64,000 bases of DNA from Hepsetus odoe (GCA_017165825.1 CM029385.1:3726738-3790737), one strand, 5' to 3'; shown: positions 47,881 to 60,314, counted from the first letter of the stretch. The notes: a model not told the origin generated them from the letters alone. Program-made: numbers and translations.

Positions 47881-48589
47881 TTTGTGATGATATGTATTTT
47901 ATTTTATTTGACATGAAGTTTAAGGAACTTCATTTTATGCGTTCATCTTGGGAAACACTGTCCCATACGATATAACACGTTAACGAGGCTTTTAGCTGCA
48001 ACCGATCAGCAGCCCTGTCCCAGTGCAGGCTTTCAAAATTAAGACGAACAGAAGAGCATCCAATACATACGACCACTCTGAAAAAGGCTTGTCATTTTTT
48101 TGTACATAAGCATTAATTGTTTTGCCATCTCAAACAAACCTCCCGCCTCTAAGGGTTAACTTGGTTTTTCAGCTTCCCATCAGCACTGAAGGCAGTGAAC
48201 AAGAATTTCATTCTGAAACCTGTTTGGTTACATATGTGGGCAAAACAATTAGTGGTAAAAAGGTGTGTGTTGGTGTTTCTGTGTTTTCGCAGGTAGAAAA
48301 GGCTTGCGCAGGCGAAGGATTGCTTGGCCCTGGCTCAGTTCAGCAAACACAGAGTAAATCCAACATAAACTATAGTCAGCACATACAGTAAACAATTAGT
48401 TATCATCGAGCGAAGTGCAAACATCAGCAAATGCGTGGAGTGCTATGCTAATGAACCCAGTTAATAATGCTATGCGGAGAAGTGGAGGGGTAACGAGATG
48501 GCTATGCTGGTGGCCAAAAACAGAACGAAATCCGCTCTTCTGACAGCTGAACACACAGTAAGCCATAATCACTGCCAAAAAAATGAGCT

Positions 48590-48592
<3 letters not shown>

Positions 48593-48627
<35 letters not shown>
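48593..48627. repeat. (CA)n microsatellite
   Basis: Pure CA run of 35 bases. Confidence 0.93.
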
Positions 48628-48630
<3 letters not shown>

Positions 48631-49330
48631 GCAAAGATCCGGCGTTCCACCAAGAGCGCTTATTTTATCATCTTGCTGCACCTTGACTGCTGAGACCGCC
48701 CCTGGTCATAATTTAAAATCATCCTATGTAATGCAGCTCGGTGACAAAGAACCGCTGAAAATACTTAGCCTACATCAGCCTAGCAGCCCGTCACAAAAAA
48801 TAATCAGTGTTTAATTTGCTCCAGCACGCATGTCCAATTAGAAGGCTCGCTCTGATGTGTTGTCAACCCTCACAGATTGATTTGTTGAAGCGAAACCCCA
48901 GTTAATGCTGCAAAATCTACCACCCTCACCTTCTGATCGGTCACATAACGACATAAAGTCGTCAGCTCTCCGTTCAAGCCCGGAGTTATGCGAGAACAAG
49001 TCTCAAACTTTGCCGAAACCTCCATTTAGCTTCATCTCTTCGTGTAACCAGGGTATCAGGGTCGACTAGATGAATAGGGAGGGGTAAAAATAGCTTGGTC
49101 CCCAGACACTTTCGCCCATATCCTCATGCAAAATGTAAAGAAAACGGACCCGGTGTAGATGAACGAGGAGAAGGTGGGGCGTGGATTGGTGTCGGCATGT
49201 GGGGCAATGGTAAAGTTGAAGAATTGCGAAGGGCTGCTTCCGTTTAGGGCATTCTTTTTAGTGATCAAGGAGAAAGAAAAAGATAGAAGATCTCCAGGCA
49301 GGTACTTTTTCCTCACATGTAGTATATAAC

Positions 49331-49581
49331 GGGCAGCGGTGGTCTAGTGGTTAGGGGAGTCGGCCACAGGATCGGAAGATTGTGGGATCAAACCCCTTAT
49401 CAGGTACCCTTGAGCAAGGTACCGTCCCCGTCACTGCTCCCTGGACGCTTTCAATAGCTGCCCCCTGCTGCACGGCGTTTGAGTGCATGGGTTAAATGCA
49501 GAGGTCCAATTTCATTGTGGTTCACTGTGTGCTGTGCTGTGACCTCGCAATGAAGAGGGTTGTCACTTTCACTTTCACTTT
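49331..49581 (+). repeat. SINE family B, full-length copy
   Basis: GGGCAGCGGTGGTCTAGTGG, TGTGGGATCAAACCCCTTAT, CAATAGCTGCCCCCTGCTGC, GAGGTCCAATTTCATTGTGG, tail TGTCACTTTCACTTTCACTT. Confidence 0.93.
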
Positions 49582-49589
49582 AAGTAGCA

Positions 49590-50800
49590 CATTCACAGGG
49601 CATATGTCAAAAGCGTGGACATTTCTACAACTCAAACCTTCATAAGGGTAGGAATCATGTCGTACGTCAAAAGTAAAAACTGTTGTTCGTAAATAGACCC
49701 TAAAAAATGGTTCTGTATTAATAACGTAATAAACAAACTACCTAATTTGGACTTAATAATCTCTCTAATAATCACTCTCAGCCCCTAAGGGTCAAAGAGC
49801 ACTTATGCATTGGGTTTAAAATGTTAATAATACATGTACATCACTTTTATAAATATTATATTAGCTTTTAAAACACCTTTTATATTACATCCCTTTAGAC
49901 CACGCATGCCCAAACTTTCTGTCTTGAGGGACGATAGACGTGGAGTGAAAGACAAAGTAGGTACATGTAAAGAAAATATATAAAACATCAACATTTTATA
50001 TAGTTATTTTAACCTTTTATTGCGAAAGAATAAAAGCAAGTGATGCACACCGTGAAATCTCTTTCCATTTCTGGTGGGTTAAATCAAACATCTTGCTCTC
50101 TTTGCTTCGGGGTTGGTCCCAGTTTTTTTCAGAAGATTATGAGATTATGACTTTTTTGTATCCTTGACTTTCTTGTAAACCTTCACACAAGTCATGGATG
50201 TACGTCTTCAGGGACCGTCCCGCTGTATTGATAATCGATTGAACAAGTGTCCCTTGTGAGGATGTTCAGTGAATATAACATCGTGGTATTGGCATATTTA
50301 CTCAATCTTACCTGAAGTATGGGACACATGAGACTCGGTCCGTTTTTAATATCTGCCCCCAGAAGTAATGCATGTCATTTCCCATTGGTCACAGTATGGA
50401 TTAGTACTGAATCATTTAATGTTGAAATTCCAATTTGAAAAGGTGGAATTTTTTAACCGCCAGGCCTGATTCCTTATATTCCTTCATCCAATACTGACAA
50501 GTTTCAATATGAGTTAAATAATAATAAAATCTAAAATCTATGAAAAAGGGTTAAAAAAAAAAAAAGGGAAAATAATTTTTTAATTGTAATTGAAACGTTG
50601 GCAAAAAATGTATAAAACATTAGATAAATCAGTTAAAAACACATTTCGATTACTAAAGACTCTTAATCTGAGCACCAAGCTGAAGCGTGAACTACATTTC
50701 TGATGATGCGCTGGCTAGAACATAAAAATCCACTCATTTCGGCTTTGCTAGATCTTGGGGAGAATGTAAAAGGGCACTGAAGGGTTTAGTATGAGAGTGC
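49590..50800. other. Intron 2 stretch next to exon 2
   Basis: AT-rich; an A-run at 50554-50565. Near 49900, GCATGCCCAAACTTTCT resembles a single hAT-type terminus, but no second end was found. No other feature recognised. Confidence 0.45.
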
Positions 50801-50804
50801 TCAC

Positions 50805-51026
50805 CTTCCCCCACGATGCCAAGCACCTCAAACTTGTTCATCTCATCACCGATTACAGGGGTCCTCATGAAGACAAACGGCCGCTGGCCGAGGGAGGCGG
50901 AGCTCGAGGGGGAGATGAGAGGTGATCGTCTGGGTTACAGGTGTGCATGGGGTGGCTTGGCGCCGGATGTTCCCATCAGGACGGGCAACAGAACAACCCG
51001 CATGCTTCCTCCAAACACGCGCTCAT
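50805..51026 (-). CDS. cdkl5: cdkl5 exon 2: start codon and first 21 residues, with 5' UTR
   Basis: Coding part is 50868-50805 (64 nt). The chosen ATG (50868-50866) opens MRTPVIGDEM followed by NKFEVLGIVGE, matching the CDKL5 N terminus at the same length, so MNKFE falls at residues 10-14. The exon ends in phase 1 at the donor GTGAG (50804 downward), splitting Gly22 of the glycine loop GEGAYG. The upstream boundary is less sure: the best acceptor is a pyrimidine stretch ending CCACAG just right of 51026, giving 158 nt of 5' UTR. A second acceptor-like CCCAG lies near 50931. The UTR carries short upstream ORFs, listed separately. Confidence 0.93.
50935..51026 (-). promoter_or_regulatory. Upstream ORFs in the presumed cdkl5 5' UTR
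   Basis: If exon 2 starts at 51026, its first three bases are an ATG opening a 16-codon uORF that ends in TGA at 50976-50978. A second frame has ATG codons at about 51001 (ATGCGG) and at 50976-50974 (ATGGGA), both reaching the same TAA at 50935-50937. Both frames end before the kinase ATG at 50868. Such uORFs usually reduce initiation at the main start. The claim depends on the predicted acceptor; use of the nearer acceptor at about 50931 would remove both. Confidence 0.45.
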
Positions 51027-51382
51027 CTGTGGACGTAGCAGAGACATAAAGATCGGGTCAAACCGGTTGGCGTGGGACAGAGCAAGCTGAACGTCAGCGT
51101 GAAAACAGGTCGACAGTCTGAAAGCTGAGATTTAAATTATCAACCAGGGCTTCACCTGACATCAACATCAAAGAAGAAAGTGCGGTGAAGGGGGTGAAAG
51201 CTGAAGAAAGCTTACATCGGAAAAGACTTTTCATTTGCTCAAATGCCTGGCAAATCGTCTTCTACTTCAATATCTGACTTTCCTTCGAGAAAGAAAAAAA
51301 AACAAAAGCAAAATCCAAGTTTTTAAAGACTTAATCATTTATTTAGTAGATTAGCATTATTGGAAAGCTAACGTTTTCTTTG

Positions 51383-51546
51383 AACACACACGTGCAGCAG
51401 GGGGCAGCTATTTAAAGCACACGGGGAGCAGTGAAGGGGACGGTACCTTGCTCAAGGGCACCCCAGGGAAACCTACTGGTCTGGGATTCAAACCCACAGC
51501 CTTCTGACCCTGGTACCAACTCCCTAACCACTAACCCACCGCTGCT
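51383..51546 (-). repeat. SINE family B, partial copy
   Basis: GCAGCAGGGGGCAGCTATTT, ACGGTACCTTGCTCAAGGGC, GGGATTCAAACCCACAGCCT, CTAACCACTAACCCACCGCT; the tail half is missing. Confidence 0.87.
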
Positions 51547-52033
51547 GTACTTTCACTTTCTAATTAAATTAAGCAGAGCTCCAAAACTAAGGTACTGATG
51601 TTATAAAAGCACCAATAAACTACAACTTTTCCACCATGTGTCCGGACTTTTTTCACTTTTAGTACAGCAAATGAAAAATGCCATCTTTTTTCTATTTGTA
51701 ATCGACCTATTTTTTTATCCATGGTATTAGAAATTAAGGCAAGACATGCCGTTACATGCCAGTTATTCTTTTAATCATGGTGATATTGGATTTTTTTCCC
51801 AATGAAACATCCTTTTAAAATAGATCATGGTCATTAAAAATGGGACAGTGAAGTAAACAAGTTGAGTAATTTGATAAACACGTCCTGGTAAAGGTCATGT
51901 GAGAGACTATATTGTAACATTAGTCGAAAGACGAACTCAAGGACAATGAACATTTGAGGGGATTATGAAGTGCAGTGCTCGGCTATAAAAAAACTATGGT
52001 GGAATCTACATGAAAACACACCAGAAATAAAAA

Positions 52034-52257
52034 CCAGCGGTGGCCTAGCGGTTAGGGAGTCTGAAGAGTGTGGGTTTGATTCCCTCACCGGTAGGTTGTC
52101 CTGAGGTACCCTTGAGCAAGATACAGCCGCCGTCACTGATCCCTGGGCGCTTTCAGCAGCTGCCCCTGCTGCATGTGTGTGTGCGTTTAAAACGCAGAGG
52201 TTGAATTTCGTTGTGCTGTGCTGCGTTTCACAATGACAAGAATAGTCCCTTTCAGAT
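52034..52257 (+). repeat. SINE family B, left arm of a tail-to-tail pair
   Basis: ACCAGCGGTGGCCTAGCGGT, GGTTTGATTCCCTCACCGGT, TACCCTTGAGCAAGATACAG, TTTCACAATGACAAGAATAG. Confidence 0.9.
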
Positions 52258-52307
52258 GACAGGAGATGCTTCACATTTGCAATGATTAGGTTAAAAATGA
52301 ATAGAAT

Positions 52308-52540
52308 AAAGTGAAAGTGACTATTCTCCTCATTGCGAGGTCACAGCACAGCACACAGTGAACCACAATGAAATTTGACCTCTGCATTTAACCCATGCAG
52401 CAGTGGGCAGCTATGAAAGCGCCCAGGGAGCAGTGACAGGGATGGTACCTTGCTCAAGGGTACCTCAGGGCAACTTTCTGGTAAGGGGTTTGAACCCACA
52501 ATCTTCCGATCCTGTGGCCGACTCCCAACACCGCTGCCCT
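52308..52540 (-). repeat. SINE family B, right arm of a tail-to-tail pair
   Basis: AAAGTGAAAGTGACTATTCT, CATTGCGAGGTCACAGCACA, TTTGAACCCACAATCTTCCG, CGACTCCCAACACCGCTGCC. Only 50 bp from the plus-strand copy. Confidence 0.92.
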
Positions 52541-53035
52541 AGTGCCCTAAAATGCATAGTCTGAATTAATTGCAGTAACAAATCAAATCGTGTACATGAT
52601 TTAAAAACTACTTGATTATTGGCCAAAATGACCCCCGGACTACTCGGTTACTGATGCGATGGTTAGTGACAGCCCTGGATCATCAAATATATGAACAGTT
52701 TGCGTTACGTTCTGTGAAACAGAAAGAAAAATCTAAAATCATCACGTCACAAATCGGGAAGCAGTCGTTTTGAATGGGCAATTAATATCGATACACAAGC
52801 TGCAATTGTATTTTTCAATTTTAAATCTTATCAGCCTCCTGGGCTGTTTTTTCTGCTTAAACAGCCCTTAGGGGTAGAAGTAGAATTGATCTTAAACAAA
52901 AAAACAGTTGTTGTGTTGTGCACCGTTCCCGATCTAATTTCATGAAAAGGTATGTTTTTTTATTTGCCATTCAGTGTCCTACAGTGTTGTTTCATCTCAG
53001 TGTGTGTGCGCCTGCTGGTAGCTTTTAGGGCTGCG

Positions 53036-53072
53036 TTTACACACACACACACACATACACACACACACACCC
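53036..53072. repeat. (CA)n microsatellite
   Basis: Interrupted CA run in the presumed intron 1. Confidence 0.9.
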
Positions 53073-53324
53073 CCTCCTTCACAGTGTCCTCCTGGGCAGA
53101 ATGATAAATCCATTTCACTCTAGAGGTAATCGTAGTGTCTCTGCACTGTGTGTGTGGGTGTATCTGTATGTATGAGAGGGAGGAGAGATGTTCTCCGTCA
53201 CTGTTGAATGAAGACAATGGTGTTCTTCTAACAAAACTGTCGGAGTGTTGACTACGGGAAGTCTCCGCTCCAGACGGCTTCATTTCCACAAGGGATGGGC
53301 AGTACTGCTGATTTATTTCTAAAT

Positions 53325-53835
53325 CCCATCTTCTTCTTCTTCTTCTTCTTCTTTTTCTTTCGGCTGCTCCCATTTAGGGGTCAACACAGCGGATCAACCG
53401 ACTCCATTTCTCTCGGCCATCTGCATCTTCCTCCTTCAAACCGATCACTTGCATGTCCTCTCTCACCACGTCCATAAACCTCCTCTTTGTCCTTTCTCTT
53501 TTCCTCTAGCCAGGTAGTTCCATCTTCAACATTCTTCTCCCAGTATAATCCTCGTCTCTCCTCTGGACATGTCCAAACCAACGCAGCCTTGCTTCTCTAA
53601 CTTTGTCTCCAAGACGTCCATCCTGATCTGTCCCTCTAATATACTCATTTCTAATCCTGTCCATCCTCGTCACACCCAACGATAATCTCAGCAACTTGAA
53701 CTTTGACACCTCCAGCTCCGCCTCCTGTCATTTCTTCAGTGCCAGCGTCTCCAGCCCGTGCAATATAGCTGGTCTCACTACCATCCTGTAAACCTTCCCT
53801 TTTACTTTTGCTGGTACGCATCTGTCACAGATCAA
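53325..53835 (-). mobile_element. RTE-like LINE 3' fragment
   Basis: Starts (on its 3' side) with a TTC run (53328-53358) corresponding to a GAA-rich tail, then CGGCTGCTCCCATTTAGGGG. Minus-strand reading gives RWFGHVQRRDEDYTGRRMLK, TRMDRIRNEYIRGTDQDGRL and, near 53780, KVYRMVVRPAILHGLETLAL. This is the best-preserved of the four 3' fragments. 5'-truncated. Confidence 0.82.
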
Positions 53836-53930
53836 CAGAATTTGTTCACTTATTGCACAAGGACTGAAATAATTATTCCATATCATTGGTAATGTTAAAG
53901 TGCCTGATGAACAACACAGAGCCAGGGCAC

Positions 53931-54317
53931 TTATGAGGCTTTTCCACTGACACCAGGAACCGTGCTGTACCCGGGTCATACCAGGGAGGTACACAATTTG
54001 AGGTATTACTGTAAATAAACCCAAAAAGATTGTTGTTTTGCTTTAGAACACATTGTCATGGAGGCTTTGGCATTTATTGTTTATGAGTTGATACCACGTT
54101 CCAAGTCCCGTCTTTCCGGCTTTTCCTTATTAGTCCAACAACGTTCAAGAAAACACCCCGAACGATGGAGGAAGCTTCATGCTTCTGGCTTCTGGTGGCT
54201 TCACCAGCGCGGTTCTGATTCAGGTATGGTTCACTTCATTTACAATGTAAAAAATGCCTCTATGTGGTGAGGCTTGGGTCCAGCTCGGTTCCTGGTGCCA
54301 GTGAAAAAGCCCCATAA
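53931..54317. mobile_element. TIR element of 387 bp
   Basis: The left end TTATGAGGCTTTTCCACTGA and the reverse complement of the right end TTATGGGGCTTTTTCACTGG match over about 35 bp, continuing into CACCAGGAACCG. No transposase recognised; the 70-codon internal frame is unassigned. A clear target duplication was not found. PIF/Harbinger is possible but not shown. Confidence 0.7.
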
Positions 54318-54611
54318 TAGGGTGGTATCTACATGAGCAGGCAGCTACTGCTGAAAGCTTAAAAAGTAGTCAAGTGTAGGAGACAGTTCTTCCAACAAAG
54401 GATCAAGTTCTGCCAGAAAACACACAGTTCACACTTTAAATGGTTTGTTTAGAATGAGGGAACATTTACAACTTACAAAAAGACTGAAAGCTCTCAATGT
54501 GCATTACTAATACTGGTCCCTGGAATATTTTAGGCTGTTCTGTGTATCAAGAGTGCAGCTACTTCACAAAGTGATTAAAAACCTGATCACTTGTCCTTCA
54601 AGTGATCACTT

Positions 54612-54852
54612 GGGGCAGCGGTGGCCTAGTGGTTAGGGAGTTGCCCCTGCATCGGAAGATTGTGGGTTCAATTCCCCACCAGTAGGTTGCCCTGAAGTAC
54701 CCTTGAGCAAGGTACCATCCCCATCACTGCTCCTCTTTCAATAGCTGCCCACTGCTGCACGGTGTTGGGTTAAATGCAGAGGTCCAATTTCGTTGTGGTT
54801 CACTGTCTGCTGTGCTGTGACCTCGCAATGACAAGGGTTGTCACTTTCACAT
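54612..54852 (+). repeat. SINE family B, full-length copy
   Basis: GGGGCAGCGGTGGCCTAGTG, GGGTTCAATTCCCCACCAGT, TTTCAATAGCTGCCCACTGC, TGACCTCGCAATGACAAGGG, tail TGTCACTTTCACA. Confidence 0.93.
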
Positions 54853-55309
54853 TCTTAGCAATGCATGTGTTAGTGGGCTTCTTAGAAACTGAATTCCCTA
54901 AAATAGCTTATACATAGCATTTACAATACTATCAGTTTATTCTGGAAGCAGGTTCCCAAACACCTTTTCTAGTGGATTTAAAACGATGGACCAGGACATG
55001 GTTCTCAGTAAACAGTGCCTCGGTTGATGAGGATGTTGCAAAACAAGCATTTCTCTGATATTTACAGCCAACTCAGCAATAATAAGTTAACTTAGCTCTG
55101 TATTTATTGTAAAATCGTTTATTTCAATGAATCATGATCATTTTTTCTTTATCTTCTCAAATACAGGCTGTTTTTTAACTGCTTAAACAATCATTTTTTA
55201 ACTTGTTCGCATGAAATGTACATTTGTGTTTTACAGCCCTTTATATAGCATCATACGTCCACAATTTTTTTAGCATATCATCTGAAATCAAGGATATTAA
55301 TAGGGAGTT

Positions 55310-55640
55310 TATCCTCCTGTAGCTGCAGAAACACATTCTACTCTTCTGGGATGCTTCACGCTAGGTGTTTGAACATTGCTGTGAGGATTTGATTGCAACA
55401 GCCTTAGTGAGGTCAGCCTTAGTGAGGTCAGGATAGTTCTACGTTGCAAACTCCACTCTGACTTTTCTCAATACTCAATGGAGGATCACCCCATTCCCCA
55501 TATACTCTTCTAGCCACTCCTGACTTCTTGTGGAAAAATGTTACTGACATTAAATGCCCTTGAAAGTTGGTTTCAATAGGCTAAACTTTCCAAAGCACTC
55601 ATATTAGAACATGTACCTAATCCTATAATAGTTATACATG
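55310..55640 (-). mobile_element. Degraded Tc1-like nonautonomous remnant
   Basis: TACTCTTCTGGGATGCTTCA, GAACATTGCTGTGAGGATTT and TTAGTGAGGTCAGG recall the antisense of the 3' half of fish Tc1 elements. A 15-bp unit (GCCTTAGTGAGGTCA) is tandemly doubled at 55401-55430. No inverted repeats found. Confidence 0.45.
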
Positions 55641-56274
55641 ATTTAAATCGCTCTGTTGAATACTTTAACACGTGTTTCCTTACATATCAATAAAAAGACA
55701 ATGATTTATTCCTCCAAAATATAAAAACCCTTAGCACATTTAAGCGCTAGCTGCTCACATTGGAACTGAAAAGTGGAATCAGCATCTTATTAGCACATTC
55801 AGACAACAGCCACCGAAAAACTACTGACTGTAAGCAGTAAAATCCTGCTTTATCCCTTCACATAACCACTTCAGACTGCCAAAGTTTCGTGACTCAGTGG
55901 AGGAACACTGCTTTTGTTCTTGCAAAATGGAAACGATGTTGGCAATGGGCTAGGAAGTGACTCGCTGTCTAATGTGAAAAGGCAGTGAAAAATGCTGATT
56001 ATGTTTCTTAAGACAAATATCCTCACTTTTAGAAGGAAGAATCCTAGCTCCAATGGTAAAGACGCCCACAACTTTTCTTCATATCTGTTCACGAGGTAAT
56101 ACAACTTTTTGTATCGTTCCATTCGTTCGCGCAGTGGAAAGAGCTGCTGGCATTTTCAAATGTTGGATGCAAATAAAGAAAAAGTCAGGGTTTCCCTTTC
56201 CTCGTCCGTCTAACCCAACCGCGCTATTACCCTTGTTTTGGTAAAGCTTTGGTCAAATTTCTGTTACCTACTCC

Positions 56275-56767
56275 ACAGTACTTTGTAAAAGACATCACTC
56301 ATTTCTTTATATTTCTCAAGGAATCACCTTGCACTTGCTGTTGCCAAAATACTATTGCATGCTGGTCAGACTCTCGTTGTCAGATTGTTTACATAAAATG
56401 AAAGAAATGGGAACAAATAATGTAGTGCTCCAGGCTGCAAAGTGTCTAAAGATACAAGGTTCTAGACAAAGGGGTTCCACCACTCAGTGTTCAGCATCAG
56501 CAGTAAACGAATCAGCTGATCGTCTGGAATCATCTGCACCTGATTCTTCGCGGCTTCATGTCTTAAGTTAGACGCTTTGTTCTGCTTGAAGGCTCCAACA
56601 AAAACAATCAAACTGCTCGGTTACAGGGACTGCAATGAAAATGAGAAACGAAAACACTGTCCTTCAGGAACATCTGGAGAACTTTCCATCCACAATACAT
56701 CCAAAATATGACTCTGTTAGGAGAAAATATGAAGAAATGAGGGGGTGGCCCTTTTGCACTCTTCTGT
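56275..56767 (+). mobile_element. TIR repeat family C, uninterrupted 493-bp copy
   Basis: The left terminus (ACAGTACTTTGTAAAAGACA, then CTCATTTCTTTATATTT) is inverted at the right end, whose reverse complement reads ACAGAAGAGTGCAAAAGGGC and then CTCATTTCTTCATATTT. The terminal inverted repeats are therefore about 43 bp and imperfect. The interior is shared with 45665-46578 and 62654-62845. No transposase. The class is probably Tc1/mariner-like (inference). Confidence 0.75.
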
Positions 56768-56779
56768 ATATCATTGAAC

Positions 56780-59700
56780 TGTTCCCTGAATGGGAAACCT
56801 CACAGCACAGTGTGTTGAGATGTCCAGTGATGTTGCATGAAGGCATGGACACACTACATGACTTTCAAAGTCCTCGATGAGACCTACAGCTCACACAACA
56901 CAACTTTCTGTGCTGAGTTTTGCACCCTACCGGACTGATCAGCGACAGGTGGTCCCACGTTACAAGCTTTTTCAAGCAGAGGAATCTCTAACCAGTCTTG
57001 TCTGCTCTCCAAACTACATTTCTGCACAGAGCACAGAAGAGAGGTGAGACAGGAAACAACCCAGTACCATGTGCAACACGGGACATGGTGGCAAAAAGAG
57101 TGCCATCCAAGCCGCCTGTCCATTGAATAGCAGAGAACAAAGAAAGAAGGAAGGAAGAGAAAGGTTTTAGACTCACTTTCTTACGTAAGGGTTGAAGATG
57201 TCTGTACCTCAGCTAATAACTGTCATAACTTCATCCCATCTCCTTAACTGCATCATCACAAATTATATATTTTTTTGCTAAATCTTACTGTCCCTCCAAA
57301 ATGACTCTAATGCTTTTACATTAGAGGGGGAAAAAAGTTACTATAAGAAGTTAGAATGGAAGTTAAAGTGAAGTTTTTTCCAGTAAGTATGGACCGTTTC
57401 TACTTTCCACTCCCCATTACTAAAAGGTGAGCTGCTGTTTTCAGCATTTTCACATCACTAATGCCGGTGAACGCTCTTCCATCATGATGGAGTGATGAGA
57501 GGATGGAAGGCAGACACATAAATGATAAAAAATTACCATTATAATACGTGTGCCTGTGTCATAACGGCCCCTCTTCAAGAAAAAAAACTAATTTTAGATT
57601 CTGACATGCTTCGGCCTTGGTGATAAATTAAAATATCAGAGATGGCCTGGTTCGCAACAAGGCTACTTCTGCTCTAAAACAAGTGAGGGGTTGTAGAGAA
57701 AAGGCTCAGCATCCAGTTCAAACCTCTAGTTAGGAATCCTCCGTCATGTGAGGCCCAGCACTGCGAGGACGAGGGTCAGCGTGTGCTTCCTCCGGGTCAC
57801 GAGAAGCTCCGCTGCATGTTTTTATCAAACCAACCCAACACGATTCAACAGCGTAACCCTCTGCAGGAGAATGCTGACTGCCAGTGTTGTTACACCAGCC
57901 TACATCCCGGGGAATGATGGGTAGGGGCTGTGAAGGGGGTGTGCTGCTTCCGACCCAGCCGGAGAGAGTGAGGTCAACCGGGTTCTCTTGGACTCCCAGC
58001 CACGGAAGGCATTTAAGGCATCTTTGTTGGAGCCGATTTAACTCTACATCCTCACCGTTACTGAAGCATTCAGCAGCTTAGACCTGGGTCTAAATCTCAG
58101 TCCTAAAGATGCTCAAAAGCTTGAATGATCAAGCTGTTAAATCTACAAAGGTGGCAACAAAGATAGATAGAAGAAAGCTTCCTATATGGTAGTAGCAGTC
58201 TCTGATCTCTCTCTCTCTCTCTCTGAACATATTCTGGAATCTGGAATATTAAGCTACTTCACAATGTCAGTGTTTATAAACATTGTGGCCTAACTTTCAC
58301 TTTAAGCAGTATGAAAATTACCCTCCATTCATCCACACTAAAAACTCCACTGTTCAAAATACATGTTTTCAAAAAAAATCCTAAAAGTATGTATAAACTT
58401 AATGAACTTCATGTTAAAGAATGATTGTTGAAGTCTCTAATCGAAAAATGTTGTTGTTTTACAGCATTTCAACTGCAATTTAAATGCTAATGAATGACTA
58501 AACTCATCTTTTTTTCACTCCAGTGTTTTTAATCGTCGCTTTTTCAGACTTAAGGCTTAAATAGTATTAAAAAGACCCTTGAAACTGACATTTTATCCAA
58601 TGTACTGAGTCGTTTTAAAGCACAAAACGTTATGCAAATTTCGAAACGATACAAAAAGTCTACTAGGGTCAATACCATCAAGTCAAATAGTTTAATACAA
58701 TGATTTTGGAATAATTGACTTTTTGAGTGAACATTTTTAGACGTTGAGGCACAAATACGAATGAATTTAAACTTGAATAAAAGCATGTGCCGTAAAATAT
58801 TTATAACAGCACAACAATTCATGACATGCCATTGACCCTTACGGTATTTCAACACGGTGTACATTATTATTGGAAAAACAAGCAAAAAAAAAAAAGATTA
58901 AAACTCCACATATAGTCCACATTTTTTAATAAAACAGTCCTATTAAATTATATTATATTATATTATATTTTATTCAAAATGATAAACAACTCTTCCTGTT
59001 CACAAACAGAAATGTGGGTTAAAATATTAAATGAGTCATTAAATTAGTCACTATTAAATTAGTTATTGCTAGTGATACCTGGGCCATCTAACTCCTAACT
59101 GGTTGAGTAAATGCCTGGATCAAAACGAGAAATAACTTTGGCGTAACGAAAGCGAATGTTCTCTAGAAGTCCCCGAGTTTGAAAAAACAGATCAACCGCT
59201 GCCCTTGTCCATTTTTCACAGTGCACGCTGAGAACTGAAGCAATGCAGGACGCCCTATTCACGTCTGCCAAACCAATTCTCTACATCCCAGATACAGCCA
59301 TGAGAGGACAGCCTCTTTGTCAGCATCCGCCTTTTGCAAAATGTGTTATTCAAGCATGTGAGCAGTGGAGGTGTGGGCTGCTGTAGCTGAGCCAGAACAC
59401 AAGGCTGTTCTTTCCCAGCATCCAGTGGCATCACATCACTCATATTCGCTCAGTTGCGCAACGTTAGAGGACCGGGGGTGAGTCGTCTCTGACAAACAAG
59501 CATCTCAATGGCAGAAGGGGCTGCTTGACAGCAGGGTTATTAATCTGAAAGGACGATGCCGGGCTCAGCATGAGACGGAGTTACAGTGTAGAATTACATT
59601 GCAATGCGCAAAAAATAAACAAAAACAGCAGAGCCGTCACGATACCACTTTTCTGATACCGATGGCAAAACCTGGTACTGACGATACCGGAACACAACGA

Positions 59701-60265
59701 TCTGGAGTTTCTTCTTTAAGCGTCTGAGGTGTGAGAGCCAGATGTAAGATATTCTTGGGTGCTAATAGTGTAGATCTATAATTAGGAGAATCATACATCG
59801 TCTAATTTGCTTGTTTTGGAAGCGCTGAGGTTGTATGTAAAAACAGTCTTGATGAAGAAGCTTCTCAGAGGGACTCCGACACATCAGAGCTCTTATTAGC
59901 ACAGCACAACTCATAAACGTACGTTTCTAGGATGCCGTGAATATGAAATATAAAATCAGCTGTAAAAGGTCAAAAATAGGCAGCCGACCAGAGTACCACG
60001 CTTAAACGTCTCGCTCTACTACAGGAAATGCTTAAACACAGTGTCCTACGAAGCTGAGAACTTCAGAATTTCACTCACGTGCAAAACTGCACCGCGTTTG
60101 TTTTTGAGCTCACAGCTACGAATGACACGGCGTTGCTTTCCCATTTCTTTTTTAGTTTATGTTTCGACTTGAATGAGCAGACTTGACATTTGCAGTGTCC
60201 TTCATTTTTGGCAACCTGATATCTCACTGTGTTGCGTTTACACATTTAAACACAGCAGCACTAAA
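56780..60265. other. Long stretch of presumed intron 1 without genes
   Basis: Contains a CT run (58203-58224), a TATTA pentamer run (58948-58971) and, at 59632-59700, GCCGTCACGATACCACTTTT with CTGATACCGATGGC, a motif common in fish repeats. The open frames are short and unrelated to known families. A 111-codon minus-strand frame at 58550-58885 has AT-rich, low-constraint composition. Confidence 0.5.
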
Positions 60266-60266
60266 T

Positions 60267-60269
<3 letters not shown>

Positions 60270-60314
<45 letters not shown>

